DNA of 64,000 bases from Hoyosella subflava DQS3-9A1 (GCF_000214175.1 NC_015564.1:372001-436000), one strand, 5' to 3'. Positions 9,405-18,554 are shown, counted from the first letter of the stretch. The notes: a model not told the origin generated them from the sequence alone. Made by a program: numbers and translations.

Positions 9405-10610
9405 TCAGGGGGTCCTTGCAACACCTGGATTTTCTGGTTGTTCGTTTGAGAGTAGTTGCTGGAGTTTCTCTGCGGGTGTTGCGTAGCCGTGACGTTTGCG
9501 GGGGCGATCGTTTAGTTCGGTGGCAACAAGGTCGAGGATCCCAGGGCCGTGAAGGGACAGATCCGTTCCCTTTGGAAAGTACTGGCGCAGCAGGCCATTG
9601 GTGTTCTCGTTGGATCCGCGTTGCCAGGGACTGTGCGGATCGCAGAAGTAAACTTTGAGTCCGGTCGCGGCTGCGATCTGCACATGTCGTGTTAGTTCTT
9701 TGCCCTGGTCCCATGTGAGAGACCTGCGCAGTAGCTCTGGCAGCTGCCCCATTTTCTCGACGATCGCGTCCTGTACCTGCATCGCGCTATGACCATCGGG
9801 CAGGTGCAGCAGCATGACGAACCCACTGGCGCGTTCTACCAGGGTGCCGATGGCGGTGGCGCCGTCTTTCCCCATGATTAAATCGCCTTCCCAGTGGCCG
9901 GGAACCTTCCGGGTATCGGCCTCGGGCGGGCGCTCACTGACATTGACCATGCCAGGTATACGACCGCGCCGCTTATCGGCTGTGCGGTTGGGTTTACGCA
10001 GGCTGCGGCCGGTTCTCAAGTGTCTGGCGAGTTCCCGTTTCAGGCTGCCTCGAGTCTGGACGTACAGCGACCGGTAGATCGATTCATGTGACACCCGCAT
10101 CTCCTCATCATCGGGGAAGTCCACTTTCAGTCTTCCCGCGATCTGTTGAGGACTCAGGTTCCTTTTCAGCTGGTCCTGCACATAGGAGCGCAACCGCTCA
10201 TTCGTTGCGAGCTTACTGTCCTTAGGACGTTGAGCACGCTCTTCCGCCTTCGCCTGGGCGTAGGTCGGGGTGTAGTAGCGGCGATTGCCGGAAGTTTTGC
10301 TGTATCCCCGATCGATCTCGCGCTTCACCGTCGACGGGGCACGATCCAGCTGCCGCGCTATCTCACGTATCGAGCATTTCGCTGCGTATCGCATCCCGAT
10401 CATTTCGCGTTCCTCGAACGACAGATACCGCCCGGAAGGCGGCTTGACTAATGACGGCGTCACCCCGCCAGTTTTGCGGAACCAGCGCGTCACCGTCTGA
10501 CGATGGAACCCCATCGAAGCCGCCGCGTCAGTAATCGATTCACCCGATCGAATTCGTAACCAAAACTCGCGCTGAATGTCGGCTCGCTTCCGCGGACGCG
10601 TCATGACCAT
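9405..10610 (-). CDS. IS30-family transposase
   Basis: 401-residue transposase. It has N-terminal helix-turn-helix regions (GESITDAAASMGFHRQTVTR and the RSIREIARQLDRAPSTVKRE type) and a DDE catalytic core with WEGDLI, TWDQGKEL and the final E in a stretch reading WQRGSNENTNGLLRQYFP. The length is normal for intact IS30 transposases, so it is probably functional. The ATG at 10610 is followed two codons later by another (MTRPRK). The last residues GVART are encoded by the terminal inverted repeat and the stop codon lies 4-6 bases outside it, so the C-terminus depends on the insertion site. Confidence 0.95.
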   Translation of the reverse strand: MVMTRPRKRADIQREFWLRIRSGESITDAAASMGFHRQTVTRWFRKTGGVTPSLVKPPSGRYLSFEEREMIGMRYAAKCSIREIARQLDRAPSTVKREIDRGYSKTSGNRRYYTPTYAQAKAEERAQRPKDSKLATNERLRSYVQDQLKRNLSPQQIAGRLKVDFPDDEEMRVSHESIYRSLYVQTRGSLKRELARHLRTGRSLRKPNRTADKRRGRIPGMVNVSERPPEADTRKVPGHWEGDLIMGKDGATAIGTLVERASGFVMLLHLPDGHSAMQVQDAIVEKMGQLPELLRRSLTWDQGKELTRHVQIAAATGLKVYFCDPHSPWQRGSNENTNGLLRQYFPKGTDLSLHGPGILDLVATELNDRPRKRHGYATPAEKLQQLLSNEQPENPGVARTP

Positions 10611-10648
10611 CTACAACACCCCTGTTCAACAGGGGTGTTGCAAGGACC
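9411..10648. mobile_element. IS30-family insertion sequence
   Basis: A 1,238-base element bounded by perfect 15-base terminal inverted repeats, GGTCCTTGCAACACC at 9411-9425 and its complement at 10634-10648. It carries a single reverse-strand transposase gene. No target duplication is visible next to the repeats (left flank ends CAGGG, right flank begins ATATG), so either the duplication has decayed or the true ends differ by a few bases. It sits between the holin-like gene and the yrdB-like gene and interrupts no recognisable gene. Confidence 0.9.
10614..10640 (-). promoter_or_regulatory. RBS-sequestering hairpin before the IS30 transposase
   Basis: Perfect 11-base inverted repeat (10614-10624 and 10630-10640) with a 5-base loop, overlapping the terminal repeat and ending three bases before the transposase ATG. 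In the transposase mRNA the AGGGGTG ribosome site falls inside the stem. A transcript reading in from outside would carry the whole hairpin and hide the site. Confidence 0.65.
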
Positions 10649-10710
10649 ATATGAATTCGCCCGAAGATCCGTGTGCATTTCCCAGCAGGCGCGGGGCGTG
10701 GGAGTAGGCC

Positions 10711-11073
10711 TCAGTCGGCAGGCAAGATGCGCAGGCTCGCGACGGCGTGTACAGCGAGTAGTGCTGCGACGAAAATGCCTGCCCACATCGGTGAAGCCAG
10801 ACTCCAGACGGAATAGGCCGCGACCGCGAACACGACGACTTTGACGACGAGTCGCGCGGGCGGATGATCGAAGTACGGTCGTTCAGCGGCGAAGAGAAAC
10901 CATGCAATCCCAGCGACCGATACAGCTAGTACGCCGAACGCAATCCCGGCGGCTGTTCCGGAGAGTGCAGCGCCGGCTGACCACGCCAGCACGCCGATCG
11001 CGGCGAGCGCTATGAGTTCCAGGACAAAAAGCACGGCGAGAACCGTGCCCACAGCAAGTGTGAGCAGCATCAT
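10711..11073 (-). CDS. YrdB-like (DUF2568) membrane protein
   Basis: 120-residue hydrophobic protein with four predicted helices (about 4-24, 28-50, 72-90 and 95-112). The N-terminal FVLELIALAAIGVLAW and the central AERPYFDHPPARLVVK resemble the YrdB/DUF2568 family. It begins six bases after the menA stop on the same strand and so is probably the last gene of a menE-menA-yrdB transcript. Function unknown. Confidence 0.75.
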   Translation of the reverse strand: MMLLTLAVGTVLAVLFVLELIALAAIGVLAWSAGAALSGTAAGIAFGVLAVSVAGIAWFLFAAERPYFDHPPARLVVKVVVFAVAAYSVWSLASPMWAGIFVAALLAVHAVASLRILPAD

Positions 11074-11079
11074 CGATCC

Positions 11080-11949
11080 TTAACTGAGATTCAGGCCAAC
11101 CGCGGCAAGAACCGACCACGCCAGCATCGCCAGGCCGGTGTCGCGAAGTACCGGGATGAGTTCCAGACCCTTTCGCCCGGTCCGCACCGGCAGGTGCGCC
11201 CGAACGGCCATCGGTGCGGCAGCGAGCGCGATCAACGCAGCCGCGCTGTCAAACGCCAGGGCGAGCGTAAGCAGGAAGGGGACCGCGAGTAACACGACAT
11301 GCAGTGTCCGCGTGCGGGCGTCACCAAGCCGGACCGCAAGCGTGTTCTTCCCGGCAGCGGCGTCTGTTTCGATGTCTCGAAGATTGTTGGCTACGAGCAC
11401 GGCGCTAGAGAAGCAACCGACGCTGATCGCACAGAGCAACCCGACCCAGCTGACAGTTCCAGCTTGCACAAACTGGGTACCGAGTACTGCGACCAAGCCG
11501 AAGAAGACGAATACTGCGACTTCGCCGAACCCCAGATAGCCATAGGGTTTGCGCCCACCTGTGTAGAACCACGCACCGGCGACGCACGCCGCACCCACAA
11601 GGATCAGCCACCACGCTGACGTTAGGGCAAGGACTACACCTGCAACGGCAGCGATTCCGAAAGCAGCGAACGCCGCGTTCTTGACCGCGGTGGGGGTGGC
11701 GGCTCCGGATCCCACCAGCCGCATCGGGCCCACCCGGACATCGTCGGTACCCCGGACTCCGTCCGAGTAGTCGTTGGCATAGTTCACCGCCACAATCAGC
11801 GCGAGCGAAACTACGAGGGCGAGCAGGGCTTTCCACCACACTGCCGCACCCAGCGCCCCGGCTGCGCCCGTCCCGGCGATCACCGGTGCTATCGCATTGG
11901 GCAATGTGCGGGGGCGAGCCCCTTCGATCCATTCCGCTGTGGACGCCAT
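11080..11949 (-). CDS. menA: 1,4-dihydroxy-2-naphthoate polyprenyltransferase MenA
   Basis: 289-residue polytopic prenyltransferase that attaches the polyprenyl tail to dihydroxynaphthoate to give demethylmenaquinone. The first aspartate-rich motif [15 protein letters not shown] (56-70) and the second [14 protein letters not shown] are both intact, and about eight helices are visible. It starts 12 bases after the menE stop. The polyprenyl diphosphate synthase at 26536 and menG at 23583 supply the next parts of the pathway. Confidence 0.95.
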   Translation of the reverse strand: MASTAEWIEGARPRTLPNAIAPVIAGTGAAGALGAAVWWKALLALVVSLALIVAVNYANDYSDGVRGTDDVRVGPMRLVGSGAATPTAVKNAAFAAFGIAAVAGVVLALTSAWWLILVGAACVAGAWFYTGGRKPYGYLGFGEVAVFVFFGLVAVLGTQFVQAGTVSWVGLLCAISVGCFSSAVLVANNLRDIETDAAAGKNTLAVRLGDARTRTLHVVLLAVPFLLTLALAFDSAAALIALAAAPMAVRAHLPVRTGRKGLELIPVLRDTGLAMLAWSVLAAVGLNLS

Positions 11950-11961
11950 GGTGTCATTTTC

Positions 11962-13110
11962 TCAGTTCTGCAGCATATTTCGCAGAGCGGCGCGGTCTAC
12001 CTTGCCGGAACTAAGGAGAGGCAGGTCACTCATGAGGAAGATCTGCCGTGGCGCGGCGGTCGAATCAAGCTGATCGGTGACAGCGCGGCGAGCCTCAGCA
12101 AGACTCACAGTGGCCCCCGGTACGGCGATTATGGCCGCAACTACCCGCTCACCCAGACGAGGATCGCGAAGGCCCACGACCGCGCACTCCCGGACCGAGG
12201 GGAGCTTGGCTAGGGCCGACTCGACGACCTGAGGAACTATTGTCAGACCACCAGTCGAGATCGCTTCGTCGAGCCGCCCGTGCACCGTCAGGATGCCCCT
12301 CGACAACGATCCGGCGTCGTCGGTGCGAAACCATCCCGCTTCACCAAAAGCGGGATGGCCGGGGAGATTCCGGTAACCGACTGCAAGCATCGTCCCGCCA
12401 AGGACGACGCGACCGTTGTCGATCCGGACACGAGCGCCCTCGAGGGGGACGCCGTCGTACACGCACCCGCCGCACGTTTCACTCATCCCGTAGGTTCGGA
12501 TAACCGGAATGCTGTGCTCGTGCGCCTGAGCACTGACGTTCGGCGGAAGCGCTGCTCCGCCGATGAGGACTGCACTGCATTCGCGAAGTGCCGCAACGGC
12601 TGCTGGGTATTCGATCGCCTTGATGAGCTGTCCGGGAACCAGGGAGACGTAAAGCGGTCCAGGCTCGCGTGCCGCTCGCTGAACGGTAGTGGCGAATCCG
12701 GCCGGGTCGAACCCGTTGCGCACGTCGATGACCACGGGAGTGGTCCCGGAGATGATCGCGCGCAACAAGACCTGCAGACCCGCGATGTGGTGGGGAGGAA
12801 GCGCAAGCACCCAGCGTCCCGGCCCACCAATCCGATGATGAGAGGCATCGATACTCGCGCGCAGCGCCGATGCTGTAACCATCGCACCTTTCGGTGTCCC
12901 GGTGGTTCCTGAGGTCGCCACGACCAGACTGATGCCGGGGTCGATCGGCTCCCCGGCTTTCAGTGCGACTGTCAAGCGGCGGGCTTCGCGTTCGTCGTAT
13001 TCGGGCACGGGCAGCCACGACGCCTGACCGTTCAGCGCTTTCTCAAGATGTGGCAGCAGCCCCAACACTGATTTTCCTGCTGGAATGGGAAGCGTGCGCA
13101 GAATGGTCAC
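11962..13110 (-). CDS. menE: o-Succinylbenzoate-CoA ligase MenE
   Basis: 382-residue ANL-superfamily acyl-CoA ligase that activates o-succinylbenzoate for MenB. The AMP-binding P-loop SGTTGTPKG is at residues 67-75; the YGMSETCGG motif, the TDD and hinge GRLDEAISTGG, and the C-terminal lysine in SSGKVDR are present. It is shorter than typical ligases of about 500 residues, as actinobacterial MenE proteins are. The GTG at 13110 (MTILRTLPIP) is preferred because the longer frame to 13179 would run into the divergent gene at 13155. Confidence 0.93.
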   Translation of the reverse strand: MTILRTLPIPAGKSVLGLLPHLEKALNGQASWLPVPEYDEREARRLTVALKAGEPIDPGISLVVATSGTTGTPKGAMVTASALRASIDASHHRIGGPGRWVLALPPHHIAGLQVLLRAIISGTTPVVIDVRNGFDPAGFATTVQRAAREPGPLYVSLVPGQLIKAIEYPAAVAALRECSAVLIGGAALPPNVSAQAHEHSIPVIRTYGMSETCGGCVYDGVPLEGARVRIDNGRVVLGGTMLAVGYRNLPGHPAFGEAGWFRTDDAGSLSRGILTVHGRLDEAISTGGLTIVPQVVESALAKLPSVRECAVVGLRDPRLGERVVAAIIAVPGATVSLAEARRAVTDQLDSTAAPRQIFLMSDLPLLSSGKVDRAALRNMLQN

Positions 13111-13154
13111 GCCACGATGCTCCCACGCCGCGTGTAAGTCGATACAGTGGCGAC

Positions 13155-14483
13155 GTGGACGAGACCGTAGAAGCAGCACTCAGTGCCCTCGATGCGGAGG
13201 ACCCTGCGATCGCTGCTGACGCCATCCACGCCTGGGAGAAGCTGGCTGAAATATCTCCCCCCGAGGGGCCAACACAGGCGAGTGTGCAGCATCTCTGCTG
13301 GGCCGCGCTTCGTGAGCAGGATGAGCGTGACCCGCAACGAGCATGGGCGCAGAGTTGCGCGCTCGCCGCGCTCCTGCAGCGTCTCGGCCGGATGCGCTAC
13401 GCGGCTATCGCGCGCGGCGAAACCACGCGGCGGCTGCTGTTCCTAATGGATCCCGACGAGTGGTCTGAGGCGTATCGGCTCGCCCTCGAGACCTCGGGGG
13501 TGGAGCCGCCCGACACTGATCAAGTGACATGGCAGCACATGTGCACGTCTGAGGAACTCGCGATAGTCGAACAGATCTCCTCGACCCTCGAAGTTGCCGC
13601 GGTGACGGGCGAGTTCGGAACTGGGGAGCGCAAGAACGAAACGGCCGAGCGCCGCGCCAAATTGACCCATGCGGTGCTCGCCACGGAGCGTAAGGGCCGC
13701 CCGCTTCTCGAAGATGTTGTCGATTGCCGGATCGATCTGTGGTCAAGCCTGTCCGAGACGCGTGCCGCGATGTATGAGGGCCTACTCGATGGCCTACATT
13801 CGGCCGCGGTTGTTCCGCATACAGTCGCCCGTCGCGTTCATCGTTTCCTGACTCTTCTCGGCGAAGGGAAGCCGGTCTCGGCTAACGGTGCTTTGCCCGC
13901 TGAACTGGATCAGGTGATCCTCGAGGAGGAACCCGAGGCGCATCCCTGGTGGAGCGACCTACAGACTCCGGCCGCGCATCAACTAAGCGAACTGTGGAAG
14001 CTCCTGCAGCGGATGCGGGTGGTGCGGCGTGTTCGCGGACGCATCGTGCCAACACCGCGCGCTCGTGATGCGGGGATTGACGACGCGCTGGGGTTCTTGT
14101 TGCGTGACTGGCTGGGGCCGTCCTACACGACGGAAACGATCGCGGCAGAGGCGCTGATGGCGGTGATAGGCCGTGGCCAGGGGATCACGCTCGATCCGGC
14201 TGGGCCGGCGCTCGGCGACGATGATGTAGACCCCACGATTCTCGCCGCGACGCTGCTCGCTGATGAAGGTTGGACGGCCAGCGGTGACGAGATCGAACCG
14301 TATTCGGTCGCGCCATTCGTGGACCGGGCCATCGGTGAGCTGCGAACCCTCGGTGTGGTCACACGGCCCGGACTGGCACCGCACGTCCTCAAAGACGAGG
14401 TGGTGACGTTCGCGCTTGGCGTGCTCCGCCAGCGCCTGCTGCACGCGCGTTTCCCCGTGCATACACGCTTCCGGCAGTGGTAA
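13155..14483 (+). CDS. Uncharacterised 442-residue protein
   Basis: Not recognised. Soluble, acidic N-terminal half rich in alpha-helix-forming residues, no signal peptide or membrane segment. The C-terminal half contains a possible winged-helix stretch (HQLSELWKLLQRMRVVRRVR followed by GRIVPTPRARDAG). The GTG at 13155 is divergent from menE with 44 bases between starts. A TACAGT element lies 7 bases before the GTG, which would suit a leaderless message. It is convergent with the next gene; the two stop codons abut with no spacer. Confidence 0.75.
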   Translation: MDETVEAALSALDAEDPAIAADAIHAWEKLAEISPPEGPTQASVQHLCWAALREQDERDPQRAWAQSCALAALLQRLGRMRYAAIARGETTRRLLFLMDPDEWSEAYRLALETSGVEPPDTDQVTWQHMCTSEELAIVEQISSTLEVAAVTGEFGTGERKNETAERRAKLTHAVLATERKGRPLLEDVVDCRIDLWSSLSETRAAMYEGLLDGLHSAAVVPHTVARRVHRFLTLLGEGKPVSANGALPAELDQVILEEEPEAHPWWSDLQTPAAHQLSELWKLLQRMRVVRRVRGRIVPTPRARDAGIDDALGFLLRDWLGPSYTTETIAAEALMAVIGRGQGITLDPAGPALGDDDVDPTILAATLLADEGWTASGDEIEPYSVAPFVDRAIGELRTLGVVTRPGLAPHVLKDEVVTFALGVLRQRLLHARFPVHTRFRQW

Positions 14484-15269
14484 TCAGGTGAATTGATCGA
14501 TCAGGCGCAAGAGCATGGTCAGCACATCGGCGAGCGGCATCGAGGAGATACGTTCGCGAACGCGGTCAGTCACACCGTGCAGGATCAGCTCCTCGGGGCC
14601 TGTCTCGATGCTGGTCAGCTGGAGTCCGTGCGGCAAATCGGGGACTGCGATCGCGAAGGGCTTCATCCGGTGCGCTACAGGGAGGCTGCGCTGCCAGATC
14701 TGCAGACCCGTCGGGTCGAGATAGATAACGGAGTCGCCCGCGGTAGGCCGCAACTCAATGTGACCGAGCATGGGCGCCCGCGCCCAGCTGGCCTGGACCT
14801 TGCCCTCTTTGGTGATGTCGACGTGAATGTCAGGCGCGACCTGCTTGACCCAATGGTGAACTTCAGTGCTGGTGACAGTGATGCGCACCGTCACCAGTCC
14901 GACCACGAGATACGGTGCCGGGAGGGAGCGTAAGCGGGTGTCGGTGAACGTGACTTCGACCCGCTGAAGTGTCGTTCGTTCCCAGCGCACATGGTTCGCG
15001 ACGAATCGAATTGCTGCTATCTGGCCGGTTGCGAGACCGAGAGTGTGAAAATCACTGTCGATCTCAACTGGCGTGAACGACACGTCCGTATCGCCTGTCT
15101 GGATAGTGATGCGGCGGCCGAGTAGCCGGTCCGATGCGACGCGAAGAATGAGCTGGACGAGCCCCGCCGGGCTCGTCGGCACGGTCGGGCGGAGCGACTT
15201 GCCCAGCGCAAGCAAACGGTCGACCTCCCGCCAGGGAAGCCAATCGCCGAACAGACGCTGGCTATTCAT
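14484..15269 (-). CDS. Possible DUF2993/LmeA-like phospholipid-binding protein
   Basis: 261-residue protein without an obvious signal peptide. Alternating beta-strand-like segments (VRITVTSTEVHHWVKQVAPD, DIHVDITKEGKVQASW, SVIYLDPTGLQIWQRSLP) recall the LmeA/DUF2993 fold that binds phospholipids in mycobacterial cell-envelope proteins. The assignment is tentative because the match is by pattern only. It starts three bases after the VOC gene on the same strand and probably shares its transcript. It is convergent, stop to stop, with the unknown gene at 13155. Confidence 0.65.
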   Translation of the reverse strand: MNSQRLFGDWLPWREVDRLLALGKSLRPTVPTSPAGLVQLILRVASDRLLGRRITIQTGDTDVSFTPVEIDSDFHTLGLATGQIAAIRFVANHVRWERTTLQRVEVTFTDTRLRSLPAPYLVVGLVTVRITVTSTEVHHWVKQVAPDIHVDITKEGKVQASWARAPMLGHIELRPTAGDSVIYLDPTGLQIWQRSLPVAHRMKPFAIAVPDLPHGLQLTSIETGPEELILHGVTDRVRERISSMPLADVLTMLLRLIDQFT

Positions 15270-15272
15270 CGA

Positions 15273-15668
15273 CTAAGTATCGCGCGCCGGGCGCTGGTCA
15301 CCACGCAATGGGTGATCGGCGGGTATCTCGACAAGCACAATAGGAATCCCATCAGGGTCCTCGATCCACATTTCGATCAGGCCCCAAGGCTCCTGGATTG
15401 CTTCACGGCGAATCGTAATGCCTTTGGTTTCGAGTTCTGCTTCTGCCGCTGCGATATCGCGGGTTTGCAGCCACAGCGCTCCAGTGAATGCTCCCCGCTC
15501 GGAAGCTCTGCCGTGGGAGGCAACTTCGATGAGCCCCTGACCAGCGAAGAACACCGTCCCACCGGGGTACTCGCGGTAGATCGCGAGACCGAGCACGTCG
15601 CGGTAGAAGTTGAGTGTCCGCTCGTAGTCACTGGGCCGGAGGATTATCCGGCTGCTGAGTATCTGCAC
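15273..15668 (-). CDS. VOC (glyoxalase/bleomycin-resistance) family protein
   Basis: 131-residue single vicinal-oxygen-chelate domain pair with RPSDYERTLNFYRDVLGLAI at the start and WIEDPDGIPIVLVE at the end, the two beta-alpha-beta-beta-beta modules expected of the superfamily. It resembles Rv0546c, which occupies the equivalent place near menB in M. tuberculosis. Substrate unknown. It lies between menB and the LmeA-like gene on the same strand. Confidence 0.85.
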   Translation of the reverse strand: MQILSSRIILRPSDYERTLNFYRDVLGLAIYREYPGGTVFFAGQGLIEVASHGRASERGAFTGALWLQTRDIAAAEAELETKGITIRREAIQEPWGLIEMWIEDPDGIPIVLVEIPADHPLRGDQRPARDT

Positions 15669-15699
15669 CGCGCCCGCCTCTCGTTGAGCATTAGTGATT

Positions 15700-15738
15700 G
15701 CTAGTAATCCCCGCTAGTAGTGCCCGCTAGTAATACCA
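15700..15738. repeat. Three 13-base tandem repeats at the menB stop
   Basis: Three consecutive 13-base units beginning GCTAGTA (15700, 15713 and 15726), the last one covering the menB stop codon at 15727-15729. Read on the reverse strand each unit brings a TAG in a different phase. It may be replication slippage or a small protein-binding array. Confidence 0.6.
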
Positions 15739-16647
15739 GGGGTAGCCCGACCAGTCCGGCTTGCGCTTCTCCAGGAACGAGTCGCGGCCTTCCACGGCTT
15801 CGTCAGTCATGTAGGCCAGCCGCGTGGTTTCGCCAGCGAAGATCTGCTGACCGACAAGTCCGTCATCAATCGCGTTGAATGCGTACTTCAGCATCCGGAT
15901 CGCCTGCGGTGACTTCCCGAGAATTTCCTCAGCCCATTCCAGTGCGGTGTTCTCGAGTTCGGCGTGCTTGATTACCGCATTGACGGCACCCATGTGGTGC
16001 ATCTCGTCTGCTGTATATGGCCGGCCGAGGAAGAAGATCTCACGAGCGAATTTCTGACCTACCTGCCGGGCAAGATAGGCCGAACCATAACCGGCGTCGA
16101 AGCTGCCGACGTCGGCATCTGTCTGTTTGAACCGGGCGTGTTCCCGACTTGCCAGCGTCATATCGCAGACGGCATGCAGGCTATGCCCGCCGCCGGCGGC
16201 CCACCCATTGACGAGGCACATCACAACTTTCGGCATAAAGCGGATCAGCCGCTGCACTTCAAGAATGTGCAGCCGCCCCGCACGGGCAGGATCGACAGTC
16301 TCGGCAGTTTCACCAGACGCGTACTGGTAACCGCTCCGCCCTCTGATGCGCTGATCGCCGCCCGAACAGAACGCCCAGCCACCGTCCTTCGCGCTGGGTC
16401 CGTTGCCCGTGAGGAGCACGACACCCACATCTGAGGTCATACGCGCGTGCTCAAGGGTGCGATAGAGCTCATCGACCGTGTGCGGCCGGAAAGCATTGCG
16501 GATCTCGGGCCGGTCGAATGCGATTCTGACTATTCCCCGCTTGTGTCCGTCACGCACGTGGCGGTGATAGGTGATATCGGTGAGGTCGTCGAATCCAGCG
16601 ACGGGTTCCCAGAGGTCTGGACTGAAAGGCGCAGCGTCGGAAGTCAC
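15727..16647 (-). CDS. menB: 1,4-Dihydroxy-2-naphthoyl-CoA synthase MenB
   Basis: 306-residue crotonase-fold enzyme that closes the second ring of the naphthoquinone. The oxyanion-hole and active-site segments GGWAFCSGGDQRIRG and SFDAGYGSAYLARQVG and the C-terminal KRKPDWSGYPWYY are characteristic of MenB. The GTG at 16647 (MTSDAAPFSPDLW) gives a protein close to the 314 residues of the M. tuberculosis enzyme; the open frame to 16788 adds a basic unstructured stretch that is unlikely to be translated. Confidence 0.95.
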   Translation of the reverse strand: MTSDAAPFSPDLWEPVAGFDDLTDITYHRHVRDGHKRGIVRIAFDRPEIRNAFRPHTVDELYRTLEHARMTSDVGVVLLTGNGPSAKDGGWAFCSGGDQRIRGRSGYQYASGETAETVDPARAGRLHILEVQRLIRFMPKVVMCLVNGWAAGGGHSLHAVCDMTLASREHARFKQTDADVGSFDAGYGSAYLARQVGQKFAREIFFLGRPYTADEMHHMGAVNAVIKHAELENTALEWAEEILGKSPQAIRMLKYAFNAIDDGLVGQQIFAGETTRLAYMTDEAVEGRDSFLEKRKPDWSGYPWYY

Positions 16648-16850
16648 GAGGTGAGCATATCTAGCAGCGCGTTGCGGCGAGTTGCGGCGCCGCGGGAGGT
16701 GAAGCCGCGATTTCGCAAACCTGTGTTGTGATTGCCGATTACACCGGGGCCAGATTTCGGCTCCATCGTGGAGCTGTTCTCCTGACACACGCCTGATGCC
16801 CGGTGGCGAAGTGCGAATCCCCGCCGGGCAGGAGGCGTACTGTCGGGTGC

Positions 16851-18554
16851 ATGGCCTACGTCATCACCCAGGCATGCTGCAACGACGCTTCCTGTGTGCC
16901 GGTCTGCCCGGTCAACTGTATTCACCCGACACCGGACGAGCCGCAGTTCGCCACCACCGAGATGCTGTACATCGAGCCGGACGTCTGCATCGACTGTGGT
17001 GCCTGCCTGGACGAGTGCCCGGTGAGCGCAATCTTCCCCGATGATGCGCTGCCCGCCCAGCTTGGCCGGTACGCGGAGATCAACGAGAACTACTACCGCA
17101 AGTATCCGCTTGATCCCACATTGCCGCCGTATGTTCCGGAAGTCCCACTGCGTACCGACCTGGGAACGTTACGTGTCGCGATTGTGGGTTCTGGGCCTGC
17201 CGCGATGTACGCCGCCCGAGACTTGCTGAGTCATTCCAACGTGGAAGTCGAGGTGTTCGACCGTCTTCCCACCCCGTACGGGCTGGTGCGCGCGGGTGTT
17301 GCACCGGATCATCCGGGGACCAAGATGGTCGCCGACATGTTCAGGTGGACGGTCGCTAAACCCGCATTCCGTTTCCACCTGAATGTTGAGATAGGGAACC
17401 ACCTCTCGCACGAGGACCTGATGGAATACCATCACGCCGTTATCTATGCGGTGGGTGCGTCAGCGGACCGTCATTTGAACATTCCAGGCGAGGAACTTCC
17501 AGGTAGTCACGCTGCCACTGAATTCGTCGCCTGGTACAACGGTCATCCCGATTACGCCGACCGCACTTTTGACCTCTCATCCGAGCGAGTCGTGATCGTT
17601 GGCAACGGCAACGTCGCCCTGGACGTCGCGCGGATTCTCACTCTCGATCCTGAACTACTCGCCCGGACCGACATCGCCGACTACGCGCTGGATGCTCTGA
17701 AGGAAAGCAAGGTGCGAGAAGTTGTCCTGCTCGGTCGGCGTGGGCCGGCCCAGGCAGCGTACAGCGTGCCGGAATTCCTCGCGCTGGGCAGTCTTCCCGG
17801 TGTTGACGTCGTCATTGATCCTGATGAGGCCAGACTCGACGAATTGAGCCAGAAGGCGGTTGAAGAATCTCCCCAACCCTTGGCGCAGTACAAGGTTCAG
17901 CTCGCTTACGAATTCGCGGACGCCTCTGCGAAACACCCACCGGATGAGTCTCGTCGCAAGATTGTATTCCGCTATCGAGTGTCACCCCAGGAGATTCTCG
18001 GAAATGATCGGGTCACTGGACTGCGTGCGGTGCGGAATGAACTGGTGAGCGGACCTAATGGCCTGCACGCACAGCCGACAGACGAGACGGAGGACATCGA
18101 AACGTCGCTCGTGCTGCGTTCAGTCGGATACCGCGGCACCGCCCTGCCGGGGTTGCCGTTTGATGAAAAGGGCGGAACTATTCCGAATGATCGCGGCAGA
18201 ATACTGGATGCGCCAGGCGGACAGCAGATCCCCGGTGTGTACGTCGCCGGATGGATCAAACGCGGTCCCACCGGAGTCATCGGAACCAACAAAACCGACG
18301 CGGAGGAGACGGTTCAGCAGATAATCGACGACTTCAACAGCGAAAAGCTGCAGCGCCCCGTCCACACGCGCGATGAACTAGCGCGTCTCGTCAGTGAACG
18401 TCAGCCTGCGGCTGTGGATTTGCGCGGCTGGCGGTCGATTGACGATAAGGAGACGTCGGCTGGGCGCAAAGCGGGCCGACCGCGGGTCAAGCTTGTCGCT
18501 GTCAGCGAAATGCTGGAGGCAGGCCGCAAACGGGGAGTGTTCGAACGGAAGTGA
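16851..18554 (+). CDS. fprB: Ferredoxin-NADP+ reductase fused to ferredoxin (FprB-type)
   Basis: 567-residue fusion. The first about 80 residues are a 7Fe-type ferredoxin (CCNDASCVPVCPVNCIHP and CIDCGACLDECP). The rest is an adrenodoxin-reductase-type flavoprotein with an FAD-binding VAIVGSGPAAMYAARDLLS and an NADP-binding VVIVGNGNVALDVARIL. It moves electrons between NADPH and ferredoxin clients such as P450s. ATG 16851 fits the ferredoxin start; a TACTGT hexamer 7 bases upstream suggests a leaderless message. The stop overlaps the menC GTG by four bases. In M. tuberculosis fprB (Rv0886) is not beside men genes, so this location is unusual. Confidence 0.93.
   Translation: MAYVITQACCNDASCVPVCPVNCIHPTPDEPQFATTEMLYIEPDVCIDCGACLDECPVSAIFPDDALPAQLGRYAEINENYYRKYPLDPTLPPYVPEVPLRTDLGTLRVAIVGSGPAAMYAARDLLSHSNVEVEVFDRLPTPYGLVRAGVAPDHPGTKMVADMFRWTVAKPAFRFHLNVEIGNHLSHEDLMEYHHAVIYAVGASADRHLNIPGEELPGSHAATEFVAWYNGHPDYADRTFDLSSERVVIVGNGNVALDVARILTLDPELLARTDIADYALDALKESKVREVVLLGRRGPAQAAYSVPEFLALGSLPGVDVVIDPDEARLDELSQKAVEESPQPLAQYKVQLAYEFADASAKHPPDESRRKIVFRYRVSPQEILGNDRVTGLRAVRNELVSGPNGLHAQPTDETEDIETSLVLRSVGYRGTALPGLPFDEKGGTIPNDRGRILDAPGGQQIPGVYVAGWIKRGPTGVIGTNKTDAEETVQQIIDDFNSEKLQRPVHTRDELARLVSERQPAAVDLRGWRSIDDKETSAGRKAGRPRVKLVAVSEMLEAGRKRGVFERK

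Noticed and set aside
9401-10658. Target-site duplication around the IS30 element
   Set aside because: No matching 2-4 base repeat is present directly outside the 15-base inverted repeats.
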